Shown piece after piece: positions 35,610-44,465 of a stretch of 64,000 nt of DNA; within the stretch, counting starts at the first letter, position 1; the number at the start of each line of letters is the position of its first letter. The notes under the pieces are model-generated. The model did not search any database. It was given only the letters and a program-made list of their open reading frames with translations, and had not been told where the DNA came from. The DNA is from Owenweeksia sp965229445. Its GTDB lineage: Bacteria > Bacteroidota > Bacteroidia > Flavobacteriales > Schleiferiaceae. The stretch lies in contig OZ245876.1 in assembly GCA_965229445.1 (NCBI GenBank), positions 2,356,001 to 2,420,000 on the forward strand, written 5' to 3'. A program made the position numbers and the translations under genes.

Positions 35610-36008
35610 CTCTCCAAGGGCTTTCACCAGAGCATCGGGAGAGAAGGGTTTGCGCAGCATACGTTGCACTATTTCGCTGCGATGCGCCTTTTTCAGATCT
35701 TGTTCATCGTCTGTAGAACTCAACATAAACAAAGCCGGTTTCTTGGCCAATTCACTGTAAAACTGCTCCAGATAGACCAGGAAATCAAAGCCACTCATTT
35801 CAGGCATAAGCACATCCAACAAAATAACATCTGGCAATTCCTCCGGGTTGGATTTCTTTTCCTTCAAAAACTTTAATGCCTCTGCGCCGCTATCAAATTC
35901 ACTTACCTCCTTACCAATGTCATAAATATCCAGAAGCTTGGTATGAATGAAGCGATCCGTAGAATTATCATCAATCAGCATGACCCTATTTACCTGATCT
36001 TTGGTCAT
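35598..36008 (-). CDS. Stand-alone response-regulator receiver
   Basis: A 136-residue protein consisting only of a REC domain: acidic pocket MLIDDNSTDRF, phospho-acceptor Asp in ILLDVLMPEMSG, Thr/Ser and Lys positions in FMLSSTDDE and RKPFSPD. No output domain. It is the last gene of the five-gene operon and overlaps the upstream kinase by four bases, so it probably receives phosphate from one or both kinases and acts by protein contact. Confidence 0.9.
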   Translation of the reverse strand: MTKDQVNRVMLIDDNSTDRFIHTKLLDIYDIGKEVSEFDSGAEALKFLKEKKSNPEELPDVILLDVLMPEMSGFDFLVYLEQFYSELAKKPALFMLSSTDDEQDLKKAHRSEIVQRMLRKPFSPDALVKALGELEF

Positions 36009-37105
36009 ATCTGATTAGGAATTTTTAAAGTCACGAGGGTGCCTTCTTCGGGAGTAGAATTTACCTCTATGGTTCCTTGCATTTTATCAAGCGCTTCTTT
36101 TACAATATAAAGGCCAATACCACTGCCTGATTGCGGGTTATTTCCTTTAAAGAATATTTCAAAGATACGGTTTAGGTGATCTTGCATAATACCCACTCCC
36201 TGATCTTGCACCTCTATGGTAGCCTCATTGAGATCTGATGTGATCCTCACTTCCACCCGGGCTTTATCCTGATCGTGCTTCTTAAACTTAATGGCATTGC
36301 TAATTAGGTTACTGATGACTACCCTTAACCTAAATACATCTGCTTTAAACCGGTTCTTTTGATCGATCTTCCAATCAATTAAAGCATCATCCGAATCGAG
36401 GTGACTTCTCACATTCTCCACCACATCAGCCACGAGCTGCTCCCACTCCAACTCTTCAAGTATCTCATGCTCTCTTGAATTTTTGTAGAAGTCGATGATA
36501 TTGGAAACCAGAACATCCAATTGTTCCGTACTATCTTCTATTTTCTTTAGGTAGTCCACCGCAGCTTCATCCTTTATTTCATGCAGGGCAACGCGCACTA
36601 AACCCAGGGCGGAAGCCACCGGAGCTCTGAGGTCATGGGAAGCTCGATAAATAAAACTGCTGAGTTCATGGTTGGACTTCTCCAATTCCTCCACTTTCTT
36701 ATCCAGGGTCTGCCGGGTCACATAAAGATCATAGGCATTATCAATGGCTACCCTTATCTCCTGCTCACTCCAGGGTTTGGTGATGTAGCGATAGATGTGC
36801 CCGCGGTTTATGGCTTCAATGATGTCATTCACATCGGTGTAGCCCGTGATTAAGATCCTGACCGGATCGGGGAAAACCTGGCGTATCGCATTAAAAAATT
36901 CTACCCCCGTGGTTACCGGCATCCGCTGATCCGAGAAAATCACTTGAGGCTTTACAGATTTAACAATATCAAAAGCCTTTTCTGAATTCTCGGCGGTATA
37001 TACATCGTACTCCCGACGAAACGCAGCTTTAAATGACTTGAGATTATTTTCTTCATCATCAAGGTATAGCACCCTGATTTTCTTGTTTTTCAAAGTAGAA
37101 CTCAT
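36005..37105 (-). CDS. Hybrid receiver-histidine kinase (REC-HisKA-HATPase)
   Basis: Cytosolic 366-residue protein with an N-terminal receiver (VLYLDDEENNLKSF, Asp in VIFSDQRMPV, Lys in RYITKPW), a short helix, a HisKA dimerisation domain (phospho-His in YRASHDLRAPVASALG) and an HATPase domain (N box VISNLISNAIKF, G1 DQGVGIM, G2 GSGIGLYIVKEAL). It has no membrane segment, so its input is probably phosphorylation of its own receiver by the upstream membrane kinase. The receiver is closely similar to the lone receiver at 42388-42849. Confidence 0.92.
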   Translation of the reverse strand: MSSTLKNKKIRVLYLDDEENNLKSFKAAFRREYDVYTAENSEKAFDIVKSVKPQVIFSDQRMPVTTGVEFFNAIRQVFPDPVRILITGYTDVNDIIEAINRGHIYRYITKPWSEQEIRVAIDNAYDLYVTRQTLDKKVEELEKSNHELSSFIYRASHDLRAPVASALGLVRVALHEIKDEAAVDYLKKIEDSTEQLDVLVSNIIDFYKNSREHEILEELEWEQLVADVVENVRSHLDSDDALIDWKIDQKNRFKADVFRLRVVISNLISNAIKFKKHDQDKARVEVRITSDLNEATIEVQDQGVGIMQDHLNRIFEIFFKGNNPQSGSGIGLYIVKEALDKMQGTIEVNSTPEEGTLVTLKIPNQI

Positions 37106-39264
37106 TCAAATTCTTTTGGCTGGCGCATTGGTAAAGTTATCACAAAATCGGTACCCACTCCCTCCTCACTCTCAACACTTACCTCTCCGCCGTGCTTATC
37201 GATTATCTTATATACAATTGACATTCCCAGACCGGTACCTTCTCCCACATCCTTGGTCGTAAAGAAAGGGTCAAAGACCTTCTTTTGGGTGTCTTCATCC
37301 ATGCCAATTCCATTGTCCTTAAAGTGGATCTCCACCCGTTCATCATGCAACTTCCTGGTCTTAATGGATATTTTAGGACCTGCTTCACCCTCCTGATAGG
37401 TTTTATGATCAACCGCGTAAATAGCATTATTAAGAATATTCATAAACACCTGATTCAATTTTCCTGGAAAACACTCAATTTCCTGTAAATCAGGTTGATA
37501 ATCCTCTTCAATTTCAATAGACCCATTCAGTTTAGTTCTCAGGAGAACCAGGGTACTGGCAATTCCCTCACTAACATCGGCTAGTTTCACAGCATCTTCA
37601 TCCAACCTGCTAAAACTTCGCAACCCCATCACAATTTCAGAGGTTCTTTCTGCCCCGTCACTGATTCCTTTTACCAGGTCATTTATTTCATCTTTAATAA
37701 AATCGTAATCCAACTCCTCTCGAAGTTCATGAGCCTTGGCAAGTTTCTCTTCCACGGCATCACCCTCCACTTCTTTATAGGCATCCAGTATTTCATAGAT
37801 CTCATCCAAATCTCTGGTAAGAGGCTGAATATTAGAGCTTACGAAGTTTATAGGATTGTTTATTTCGTGGGCAATACCGGCGGTCAACTGACCCAGGGAG
37901 GCCATTTTTTCAGCATCAACCAGTTGAGTTTGTGTTTCTCGTAAATTGGTGAGGGTAACGCTCAACTCTTCATTGGCTTCTTCTAACTCCAACGTGCGCT
38001 CGCTTACCTTTTTCTCCAGGGTTATGTTTTGGTCTCTGATAATGCGTTCGTTTTCTAAGGATACACGTAAGGCTTCTTCCTGCGATTCCTGACGCTCCTT
38101 GCGCAGAATATTAATGCGGTCTGCGAGAGCAATGGATAGTAGAATAACTTCCGATGCAATGCCAACCAGAAGTACGTTTTCAGTAAATTGGTTGTACGGC
38201 AGTACGCCATAGGTGCGCAAAACGTAGATGATGATGGAGGCCATGAAAAAGGACCAGGCTCCTAAGAAAATTCTGGCAGAGCGATGTCCCCGTAAGGAAA
38301 GATGTATAGAAGCCCCAAAACCTACCAATGCTGCAATCCCCCCGCCTATATCAATATTTCGATAAGCCATTTGATGAAGGCCGAGAAAGGCAAGCACTAT
38401 TGCTACTAGATAAATGAATTGACTTACCACAATCACATAGTACCACCGACTCTTCAGCTCCTTAATATGCATAAACGATTTCGCAAATTGCAGAGCTGCA
38501 ATACCTGATAAGGCCGGAAAGCTTATGAGCATCATTTTCAATGTCCAGGGGCTTACATCCATAAAATGCTTCTCAAAACTTCCGTCTAATACCGTTTGGG
38601 TAAGCGCAATAAAGAGCACGTAGGCAACATAATAGTAGTAAGCTCTGTCTCGGGTGATAACGGAAACGAACAGGTTATATAAGAACATTACCAGCATTAT
38701 GCCATAAAAGACCCCCTTGAAATAATCCCAACTTCCTAGTCTGTCTAATACAGTTAAATCATTATAAATCTTTACCGGAAACTGGGGAGGAACGCTAAAG
38801 CGCGTGCGAAACAACCATTCTACCGTTTCCCCATCCTTGATTTTTAAGGGGAAAACAAAATTTTGATGAATTACTGGTCTCGATTCAAAAGGATACATCA
38901 CACCTGTGGTGGAGACTGGTTCCCAAGCACCCCCATCTGACCTGACAAAAACCTCTAGACTATCAATCAGGGGATTGTTAATCACCAGAAAAATATTTCT
39001 ATCCTTCTTTTCCGGTTTAATTGGAAGATAAAACCAAAGGGCTGTATTCACAAAATCCAACGTAACAACATCCTGTTCGCTTTGTCTGAAGCTAGTAAGA
39101 CTTAATAGCTCAGGGTTTTGATGATTTGCGCTATCAATGAGGTATTTAATATGACCCGATTTAACCAAGCCATACTCGTCACTGGTAATGCCCTGGGGGC
39201 CTTGCCCCACGGTGGCATAGAAAAATAGCGATAGAGCAGAAAGAAAGAATAATTTCACCGGCAT
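37102..39264 (-). CDS. 7TM-DISM sensor histidine kinase
   Basis: Membrane kinase of 720 residues. Signal peptide (1 to about 20), an extracytoplasmic 7TMR-DISMED2-type beta domain (about 25-175, with FVNTALWFYLPI), seven hydrophobic helices (about 180-385), a coiled coil (about 390-450), a HisKA-like domain with the phospho-His in SLGQLTAGIAHEINNP, and an HATPase domain (N box FMNILNNAIYAV, G1 DNGIGMDED, G2 GTGLGMSIVYKI). DISM sensors bind small molecules such as carbohydrates or signals outside the membrane. It starts one base after the GNAT gene and overlaps the hybrid kinase by four bases. Confidence 0.92.
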   Translation of the reverse strand: MPVKLFFLSALSLFFYATVGQGPQGITSDEYGLVKSGHIKYLIDSANHQNPELLSLTSFRQSEQDVVTLDFVNTALWFYLPIKPEKKDRNIFLVINNPLIDSLEVFVRSDGGAWEPVSTTGVMYPFESRPVIHQNFVFPLKIKDGETVEWLFRTRFSVPPQFPVKIYNDLTVLDRLGSWDYFKGVFYGIMLVMFLYNLFVSVITRDRAYYYYVAYVLFIALTQTVLDGSFEKHFMDVSPWTLKMMLISFPALSGIAALQFAKSFMHIKELKSRWYYVIVVSQFIYLVAIVLAFLGLHQMAYRNIDIGGGIAALVGFGASIHLSLRGHRSARIFLGAWSFFMASIIIYVLRTYGVLPYNQFTENVLLVGIASEVILLSIALADRINILRKERQESQEEALRVSLENERIIRDQNITLEKKVSERTLELEEANEELSVTLTNLRETQTQLVDAEKMASLGQLTAGIAHEINNPINFVSSNIQPLTRDLDEIYEILDAYKEVEGDAVEEKLAKAHELREELDYDFIKDEINDLVKGISDGAERTSEIVMGLRSFSRLDEDAVKLADVSEGIASTLVLLRTKLNGSIEIEEDYQPDLQEIECFPGKLNQVFMNILNNAIYAVDHKTYQEGEAGPKISIKTRKLHDERVEIHFKDNGIGMDEDTQKKVFDPFFTTKDVGEGTGLGMSIVYKIIDKHGGEVSVESEEGVGTDFVITLPMRQPKEFE

Positions 39265-39265
39265 A

Positions 39266-40018
39266 TCAAGGCTTGCTTTTTACCTTTTCTCTCAATTTAA
39301 ATTCGTTTTTATCAGCATCGGAAATAGTAAGATCAAAATGAATCTCCAATTTGCCTTTTCTTCCCAAAGGGTGTTCCGTGATCACCTGCACAGGCTGTTC
39401 TCTGAGTGATCTTATCTTTTCTGCAACACCTTTTTCAGCATGCTTCAATTCGGGGCTGTCTCTCAATAGTACTACGGTTGCCAAAAGATCAATCTTAGGA
39501 TAATAGAATGTGCCGTTGTTACCCACTTCCGTGAGCACTTTACAACCTACACTTTCAGCAAAAGGCACGGTATAAGGTGCACAAAGGGCGAATATCGAAG
39601 TAAGACCAATTTGGTCGGCTATTACCACGCCAGACATGGTCGCAAAGAAACTGCCGATGCCCATACCGGCTACTTCAATGGAATTCCACAGACCACATAA
39701 TTCGCCCGTACCATGATGCTTTTCTGAACCTACAATGTCAAAAATCTTGTCGTCCATAAACCCGGTAGCCTCTTCAATAGGGAGCTTTTCCTGAGTGGTG
39801 GCAGCATGAATTCTTGCTCCGCCATAAACCTTGGCGCCATCTAGAGACTCCACCAACACAACAAATACAGCGGGATCTGATTGCCACCTTTCGTTCATTG
39901 AGGTGACCTTGGTGACACCGTGCGACCTCAGCACCCGAGAATGCCCTTCGACAAATTTCATCGCAGATTCTCTATCTGAAATGGCTCTAAAAGCCCGTAT
40001 CTTAATCTTTGTGACCAT
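39266..40018 (-). CDS. GNAT-fold acyltransferase-like protein of unknown substrate
   Basis: A 250-residue protein that I read as GNAT-like: a central strand KVYGGARIHAAT, then ELCGLWNSIEVAGMGIG resembling the beta-4/motif-A acyl-CoA loop (G-x-G-I-G), then a helix and SIFALCAPYTVPFAESVGC like the later GNAT core. Acyl-homoserine-lactone synthases share this fold, but LuxI-specific residues cannot be assigned here. The first codons overlap the end of the ThiF-nitroreductase gene by 17 bases, so the two are translationally coupled, and a sensor kinase follows one base later. The product could be a signal or a protein modification (inference). Confidence 0.7.
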   Translation of the reverse strand: MVTKIKIRAFRAISDRESAMKFVEGHSRVLRSHGVTKVTSMNERWQSDPAVFVVLVESLDGAKVYGGARIHAATTQEKLPIEEATGFMDDKIFDIVGSEKHHGTGELCGLWNSIEVAGMGIGSFFATMSGVVIADQIGLTSIFALCAPYTVPFAESVGCKVLTEVGNNGTFYYPKIDLLATVVLLRDSPELKHAEKGVAEKIRSLREQPVQVITEHPLGRKGKLEIHFDLTISDADKNEFKLREKVKSKP

Positions 40019-42299
40019 CGGAAAAATATATTTGGTCTATTTCCAATCTCTGGGATGGAATAGGATCCTTTTCAGTATAAAATATTCGAAACATAAAGAT
40101 TGGCACTTCCTCACCCAAATTCCAAAGCTCTTTAAAATCTGGCCATAATTCCTTCAATCTTTCAACAGCATAAGCATCTAATACCTCTTCGCCTCCATTA
40201 ATCATTCGATTGAATAAATAAAGTGGCGATATCAGAGGATGAAATGATAGTCCCAGTCCAGTGGCCTTTAGCCATAATCGTTCCCACGCCCTTCCTCCAT
40301 TCAGCAAATTCTGATTATTCAAATTTTTCGTGGTGATTAACCCCATGGCCGAGGCACTTCTAGCGGCATCGAGTGATATCGTATCAAATGATTTGCCTCC
40401 GTCAATTTCGGAAAGAGTAGATACAACATTGTAATTCTTGAGAATTTGAATGGCTAAGAGATTCTGGGGATCAATACCCAGTCCTCTGATGTCTATACCA
40501 TCACCACTCTGCTCAGCTTGTTGAGGGGTCCATCTCATTTCACGGTTGAAGAAATCATGATGTCCCCAGGCATTAAAAACCCTAATCTTGTCGCAATCAG
40601 CAATAATCTGTCCCTGTCTTAAAAGCAATTCTTCATCTGTCATCCACTTTACGCCAATTTCATCAAATAAGGAAATTGACGCAGATAAGCTTTCCAACAA
40701 CTCTTGATGGACCGAAACTTTGGGTACAATCTCTCGATTGGTAACTCTCTTGGGAATTTGGCTCAAGAGCTGTTCTGCTTCCTCGGTGGGCCTTTCAGCC
40801 TGCCTAAAGCTTAGTGCCGCTATTAAAACTCCCTCTTTGCCATCTGGAAAATATTGAATATCAGAATCATAGGCCTTACCTCCCATATACAGAATCAAAT
40901 TCTCTATGGCGGCACCGATGCTTTGAATACTCGCAAAGTTTTGATGATCCCCGAATGAAAATGACCGTTGTCTGTTCTGAAAGACCGCCAGAACGCCACT
41001 ACTGTAATAAAACAACCAAGGTTGATCATTGCCCGAGGATGGCGCCATACCGGCATATTTCGCAGCCTCTTTAATCAAAGATTCTGGCGGAATATCCTGC
41101 GCCAGATGTGCCAGCCCCTGGGTGTGCCGAACCATCTGGTCAAGCTCAACAGAGGGTGGGGGTGTAAAATCCCTATCACCCGTAGTTTCAATTGGTACAA
41201 TATCATCGGGATCTGCATAATATCTTCCTGACTTTACAGGCGTTTTAAGCAATATCTTTCTGGCAATATCTCCTGTAAAGCCGCTACCTAGACTTACGGA
41301 GGAGCTTAATTGTGGCCATGAGGTGATGCTTTGGTTTAATTCTAACAGAGATGCTTTTAATCGATCACTAATGTTTAGGCCACCAACCAACTTAAGCAAA
41401 ACTCCAATCCGCTGCTCAGGGCTTAAGCTTTCAAGATCCATCTTATCAATATCAGGCACCAGATCGTGAAATAAGGGCCGATTCGAATTCAAATCAAATC
41501 TCTCAATATCCAGCATCCCTCTGTCACTGGTATCCATAAGCACAGGAATCCCCCTGGAGCGCGCCGCTTTCCTTGATTCAATTTTAACCTGAAGATCATC
41601 ACATTCCTCAATCAAAAGATCTACCGACGGACTGTTATCTAAAAATCGACTGACATTATCACGACGAATACCCTCCTCAAAAATCTCTACCTCGATAAAC
41701 GGATCAATTTCAGCAATCTCGCGTGCTGCAATGATGGTTTTCGTTAGTCCAAGATTCTTTATTCCGGTTCTGATTCTATTGAGGTTACTAAGTTCAAGTG
41801 TATCAAAATCCGCTAGCTTCAAATAACCGCAACTCCTTTCCAGAGCCATGGTCAATGCTACACTTTGACCTACCGAAAGACCAATGATCGCAACACATTT
41901 TTGTGAAAGCTCAGCCTGTTCCTTAGCGGTAATCTTATGTTTATTACGTGCCGTTCTCAACTCAATAAACTCACTTTCAGGCAGAACATGCACTACTCTG
42001 TTAGACCAAGGATAATATACATACAGACCGTGCTCATTTAGATCATTGGATCTGACCCAGTGCTGATAGAGCTGATCCAACTCCTTCTGATCACTTGCCA
42101 AAGCTGGATTGCGAACTTTAATCAAACCCTTTATCTGCCACTCTAACTCATCGTGAAAAACGGGATGACTTTTCTGGAATAGATTACGCAATGCCTCATC
42201 TTGATAATTAAATACCAAGGGGCGGTAGGATTTCACATCCGGTTTCACTCCGGTATGGAAAAAATGTTTCTGCTCAGCTCGAGCAGTATCCTGCGTCAT
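40002..42299 (-). CDS. Rv1355c-family ThiF/E1-like adenylyltransferase-nitroreductase fusion
   Basis: Large cytosolic protein of 765 residues. An N-terminal segment (1 to about 125) precedes an E1/ThiF-like domain (about 130-330): CVAIIGLSVGQSVALTMA for the nucleotide loop, ADFDTLELSNLNR for the ATP/Mg site and EECDDLQVKIESR for the conserved Asp. No zinc CxxC pair and no obvious catalytic Cys are seen. The C-terminal half (about 400-765) is a nitroreductase-like FMN domain: YAGMAPSSGNDQPWLF, KRVTNREI and GRAWERLWLKATGLGLSFHPL. Such fusions are annotated as Rv1355c family without known function. First gene of the five-gene operon with the GNAT protein and signalling genes. Confidence 0.87.
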   Translation of the reverse strand: MTQDTARAEQKHFFHTGVKPDVKSYRPLVFNYQDEALRNLFQKSHPVFHDELEWQIKGLIKVRNPALASDQKELDQLYQHWVRSNDLNEHGLYVYYPWSNRVVHVLPESEFIELRTARNKHKITAKEQAELSQKCVAIIGLSVGQSVALTMALERSCGYLKLADFDTLELSNLNRIRTGIKNLGLTKTIIAAREIAEIDPFIEVEIFEEGIRRDNVSRFLDNSPSVDLLIEECDDLQVKIESRKAARSRGIPVLMDTSDRGMLDIERFDLNSNRPLFHDLVPDIDKMDLESLSPEQRIGVLLKLVGGLNISDRLKASLLELNQSITSWPQLSSSVSLGSGFTGDIARKILLKTPVKSGRYYADPDDIVPIETTGDRDFTPPPSVELDQMVRHTQGLAHLAQDIPPESLIKEAAKYAGMAPSSGNDQPWLFYYSSGVLAVFQNRQRSFSFGDHQNFASIQSIGAAIENLILYMGGKAYDSDIQYFPDGKEGVLIAALSFRQAERPTEEAEQLLSQIPKRVTNREIVPKVSVHQELLESLSASISLFDEIGVKWMTDEELLLRQGQIIADCDKIRVFNAWGHHDFFNREMRWTPQQAEQSGDGIDIRGLGIDPQNLLAIQILKNYNVVSTLSEIDGGKSFDTISLDAARSASAMGLITTKNLNNQNLLNGGRAWERLWLKATGLGLSFHPLISPLYLFNRMINGGEEVLDAYAVERLKELWPDFKELWNLGEEVPIFMFRIFYTEKDPIPSQRLEIDQIYFSDGHKD

Positions 42300-42387
42300 A
42301 TAATGCTATCCTTAAAAAGTCCAAAATACTCAATGAATCAAATAATGATTTATCTTGGTTTGGTCATTTATAAACAAATGGTTGGGG

Positions 42388-42849
42388 ATGGAAAAGAAAA
42401 TTACATTGCTCTACGTTGACGATGAAGAACACAACCTTAAATCCTTTAAGGCTAGCTTCAGGCGCGACTTTGTGATACATACAGCCTTATCCGGCAAAGA
42501 AGGCCTTGAGATTTTGAAGTCGGAAGATATTAACGTGATTCTTACCGATCAACGCATGCCTGAGATGACAGGGATAGAATTTCTCATCGAGGCCAATAAG
42601 GTAAATCCCGAGCCTATTAGAATCCTGGTTACCGGCTATTCGGATATAAATGCCGTAATTGACTCCATCAATAAAGGACAAATTTACCGTTATATTAGTA
42701 AACCCTGGAAAGAAGAAGAATTGAAACAAACCATACTCAGCGCCTTTGAACTCTTCAGCCTCCGCCGCGAAAACAAAGATCTTATTGGCAAGTTAGAACG
42801 CGCCAATGATCAATTAGAATTTTTATTGCGACAGAGATTGTTATCCTAA
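42388..42849 (+). CDS. Response-regulator receiver, paralogue of the hybrid kinase receiver
   Basis: A 154-residue protein: REC domain with LLYVDDEEHNLKSF, phospho-acceptor Asp in VILTDQRMPEMTG, Thr in VTGYSD and Lys in ISKPWKEEEL, then a C-terminal helix (LRRENKDLIGKLERANDQLEF). Long stretches match the receiver of the hybrid kinase at 36005-37105 (DEEnNLKSFKAsFRR, RIYRYIsKPW), indicating duplication. The start at 42388 was chosen at MEKKITLLYVDDE; an open extension to 42355 is unlikely. Its stop overlaps the protease ATG (TAATG). It is divergent from the ThiF-nitroreductase operon, 88 bases away. Confidence 0.9.
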   Translation: MEKKITLLYVDDEEHNLKSFKASFRRDFVIHTALSGKEGLEILKSEDINVILTDQRMPEMTGIEFLIEANKVNPEPIRILVTGYSDINAVIDSINKGQIYRYISKPWKEEELKQTILSAFELFSLRRENKDLIGKLERANDQLEFLLRQRLLS

Positions 42850-44465
42850 TGAAGAAATACATTTCGGTTTTACTCTTTTTGGTTTTGCTGAATTTTTATG
42901 GATTTGGCCAGCAGGTGGATATACAACTTATCAAACCCAGCTTCCAGGTCCAAGAATCCCTGATAGCACTTCAAAGCTCGCTGGACTCCGCCAATAAAAT
43001 TTCCAGAGTACCACTTTACGCCAAATTTTTTAAGCAGGCATTAGGCCCACAGGATGCCCAGATTGAGCAAAGCAATTACTACTGGAAAATACCGTCTAAT
43101 GATTTTGCCATCAGGGTGTACTTACGGCCACAAATCCAACCAGCAGACAGCTTGTTTATTTACAATATTGAAGGTGAGCTATTAGAAAAACTAGGCGGTA
43201 CTCTTGATCATTCCGAATATTGGATTAGCCCACCCAGTGCCAATGGAACCATCCTACACTTTAAAAGCCCCTCTTATCACGAACCAAGAATTAATATGAT
43301 AGGCTACAGCCTGGAAGCCTTAAATTCTTCTCATAAGGATGCTTTAGACTTTGGAGATTCCGATCCATGCGAAGTGAATATTGCGTGCCCGGAGGGCGAC
43401 AATTATAGGGATGTAGAAAAAAGTGTAGTGCGCATCAATGTAAAATTAGGCGCATTTGAAGGTTGGTGTACCGGTACGCTAATCAACAACACCGCACAAG
43501 ACTTTAAGCCATATATCTTAACCAATGAGCATTGTGGAATAATTGGAGGCAGTTTTGTAGACTCCGGTGATTTATCGAAATGGGAGTTTTTTTTCAACTA
43601 CCAAAGTTTAGGATGCAGTAATCCTTCCTCCGAAAGTGAATTAAACTTTACCCGCATAACCGGATCTGAATTACTGGCAAGATCAGATGATAACGGTGGC
43701 GATTTTGGCAGTGATTTCGCCCTACTCAATTTAACTGACACCAGCAGCTTTAAAGCGCTGGCCAACCCTTACTTTGCCGGCTGGAACAGAGCCAACACTG
43801 CTCCAGCAAGCGGCGTAAGTATTCACCACCCTGAAGGAGATATTAAAAAGATCTCTACTTTCAGTCGATCAGAATCTTCCGAATTTGGTGGCAGCGTATC
43901 CCATACACACTGGAAGGTTTGGTGGGATGCTACCGTAACCAATCACGGTGTAACTGAGCCTGGCTCATCCGGTGGACCTTTATTTGACGCTCAGGGCTTG
44001 TTTGTGGGCGGACTTACCGGTGGCAGTGCCAGCTGTAGCAACAATAGCGCACCTGATTGGTATGGGAAATTCAGTTATAGCTGGGATCAGAACGGCTCCA
44101 CTGAAAATCGCAAACTCGAACCGTGGTTGGACCCTGTGAATAGTGGTGCCTTCGTGTTAGGTGGAGCCTACCGGGGAGATTCCATTATTTCCGGTCCTGA
44201 CGAAGGAGAAATTGAGTTGGCTCCCAATCCAACTTCAGACGGCCTGGTATTTTTATGGAATATGGGCACCCAGGAAATTGCAGATGTATTTGTTTTTGAT
44301 TATTCCGGAAAACTAGTCTATAGCAAGCTCAATGTAACCGGATTGCCTATAAACCTTGGAAGGCCAAAATTGGATTTACAGAGGTTAAACAATGGCTTAT
44401 ACATCATTCGAATTGAGCAAGGCGGAAAGGCCAATGAATTTTTTAAATTACGCATTCAAAGGTGA
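42849..44465 (+). CDS. Secreted trypsin-like serine protease with T9SS type A sorting domain
   Basis: Exported protease of 538 residues: signal peptide (ends FGQQ), a propeptide-like region (about 20-175), a chymotrypsin-fold catalytic domain with His in LTNEHCG (about residue 226), Asp in GSDFALLN (about 288) and Ser in PGSSGGPLF (about 372), and a C-terminal T9SS domain starting LAPNPTSDGLVF. The layout resembles lysyl-endopeptidase-like proteases of Bacteroidota. The gene is translationally coupled to the receiver upstream (TAATG), an unusual partner, and overlaps the following lipoprotein gene by four bases. Confidence 0.92.
   Translation: MKKYISVLLFLVLLNFYGFGQQVDIQLIKPSFQVQESLIALQSSLDSANKISRVPLYAKFFKQALGPQDAQIEQSNYYWKIPSNDFAIRVYLRPQIQPADSLFIYNIEGELLEKLGGTLDHSEYWISPPSANGTILHFKSPSYHEPRINMIGYSLEALNSSHKDALDFGDSDPCEVNIACPEGDNYRDVEKSVVRINVKLGAFEGWCTGTLINNTAQDFKPYILTNEHCGIIGGSFVDSGDLSKWEFFFNYQSLGCSNPSSESELNFTRITGSELLARSDDNGGDFGSDFALLNLTDTSSFKALANPYFAGWNRANTAPASGVSIHHPEGDIKKISTFSRSESSEFGGSVSHTHWKVWWDATVTNHGVTEPGSSGGPLFDAQGLFVGGLTGGSASCSNNSAPDWYGKFSYSWDQNGSTENRKLEPWLDPVNSGAFVLGGAYRGDSIISGPDEGEIELAPNPTSDGLVFLWNMGTQEIADVFVFDYSGKLVYSKLNVTGLPINLGRPKLDLQRLNNGLYIIRIEQGGKANEFFKLRIQR

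Noticed and set aside
39266..40018. Calling the GNAT-like gene luxI (acyl-homoserine-lactone synthase)
   Set aside because: Fold-level similarity only; conserved LuxI Arg/Trp/Asp positions could not be aligned with confidence, and no LuxR-type gene is near.
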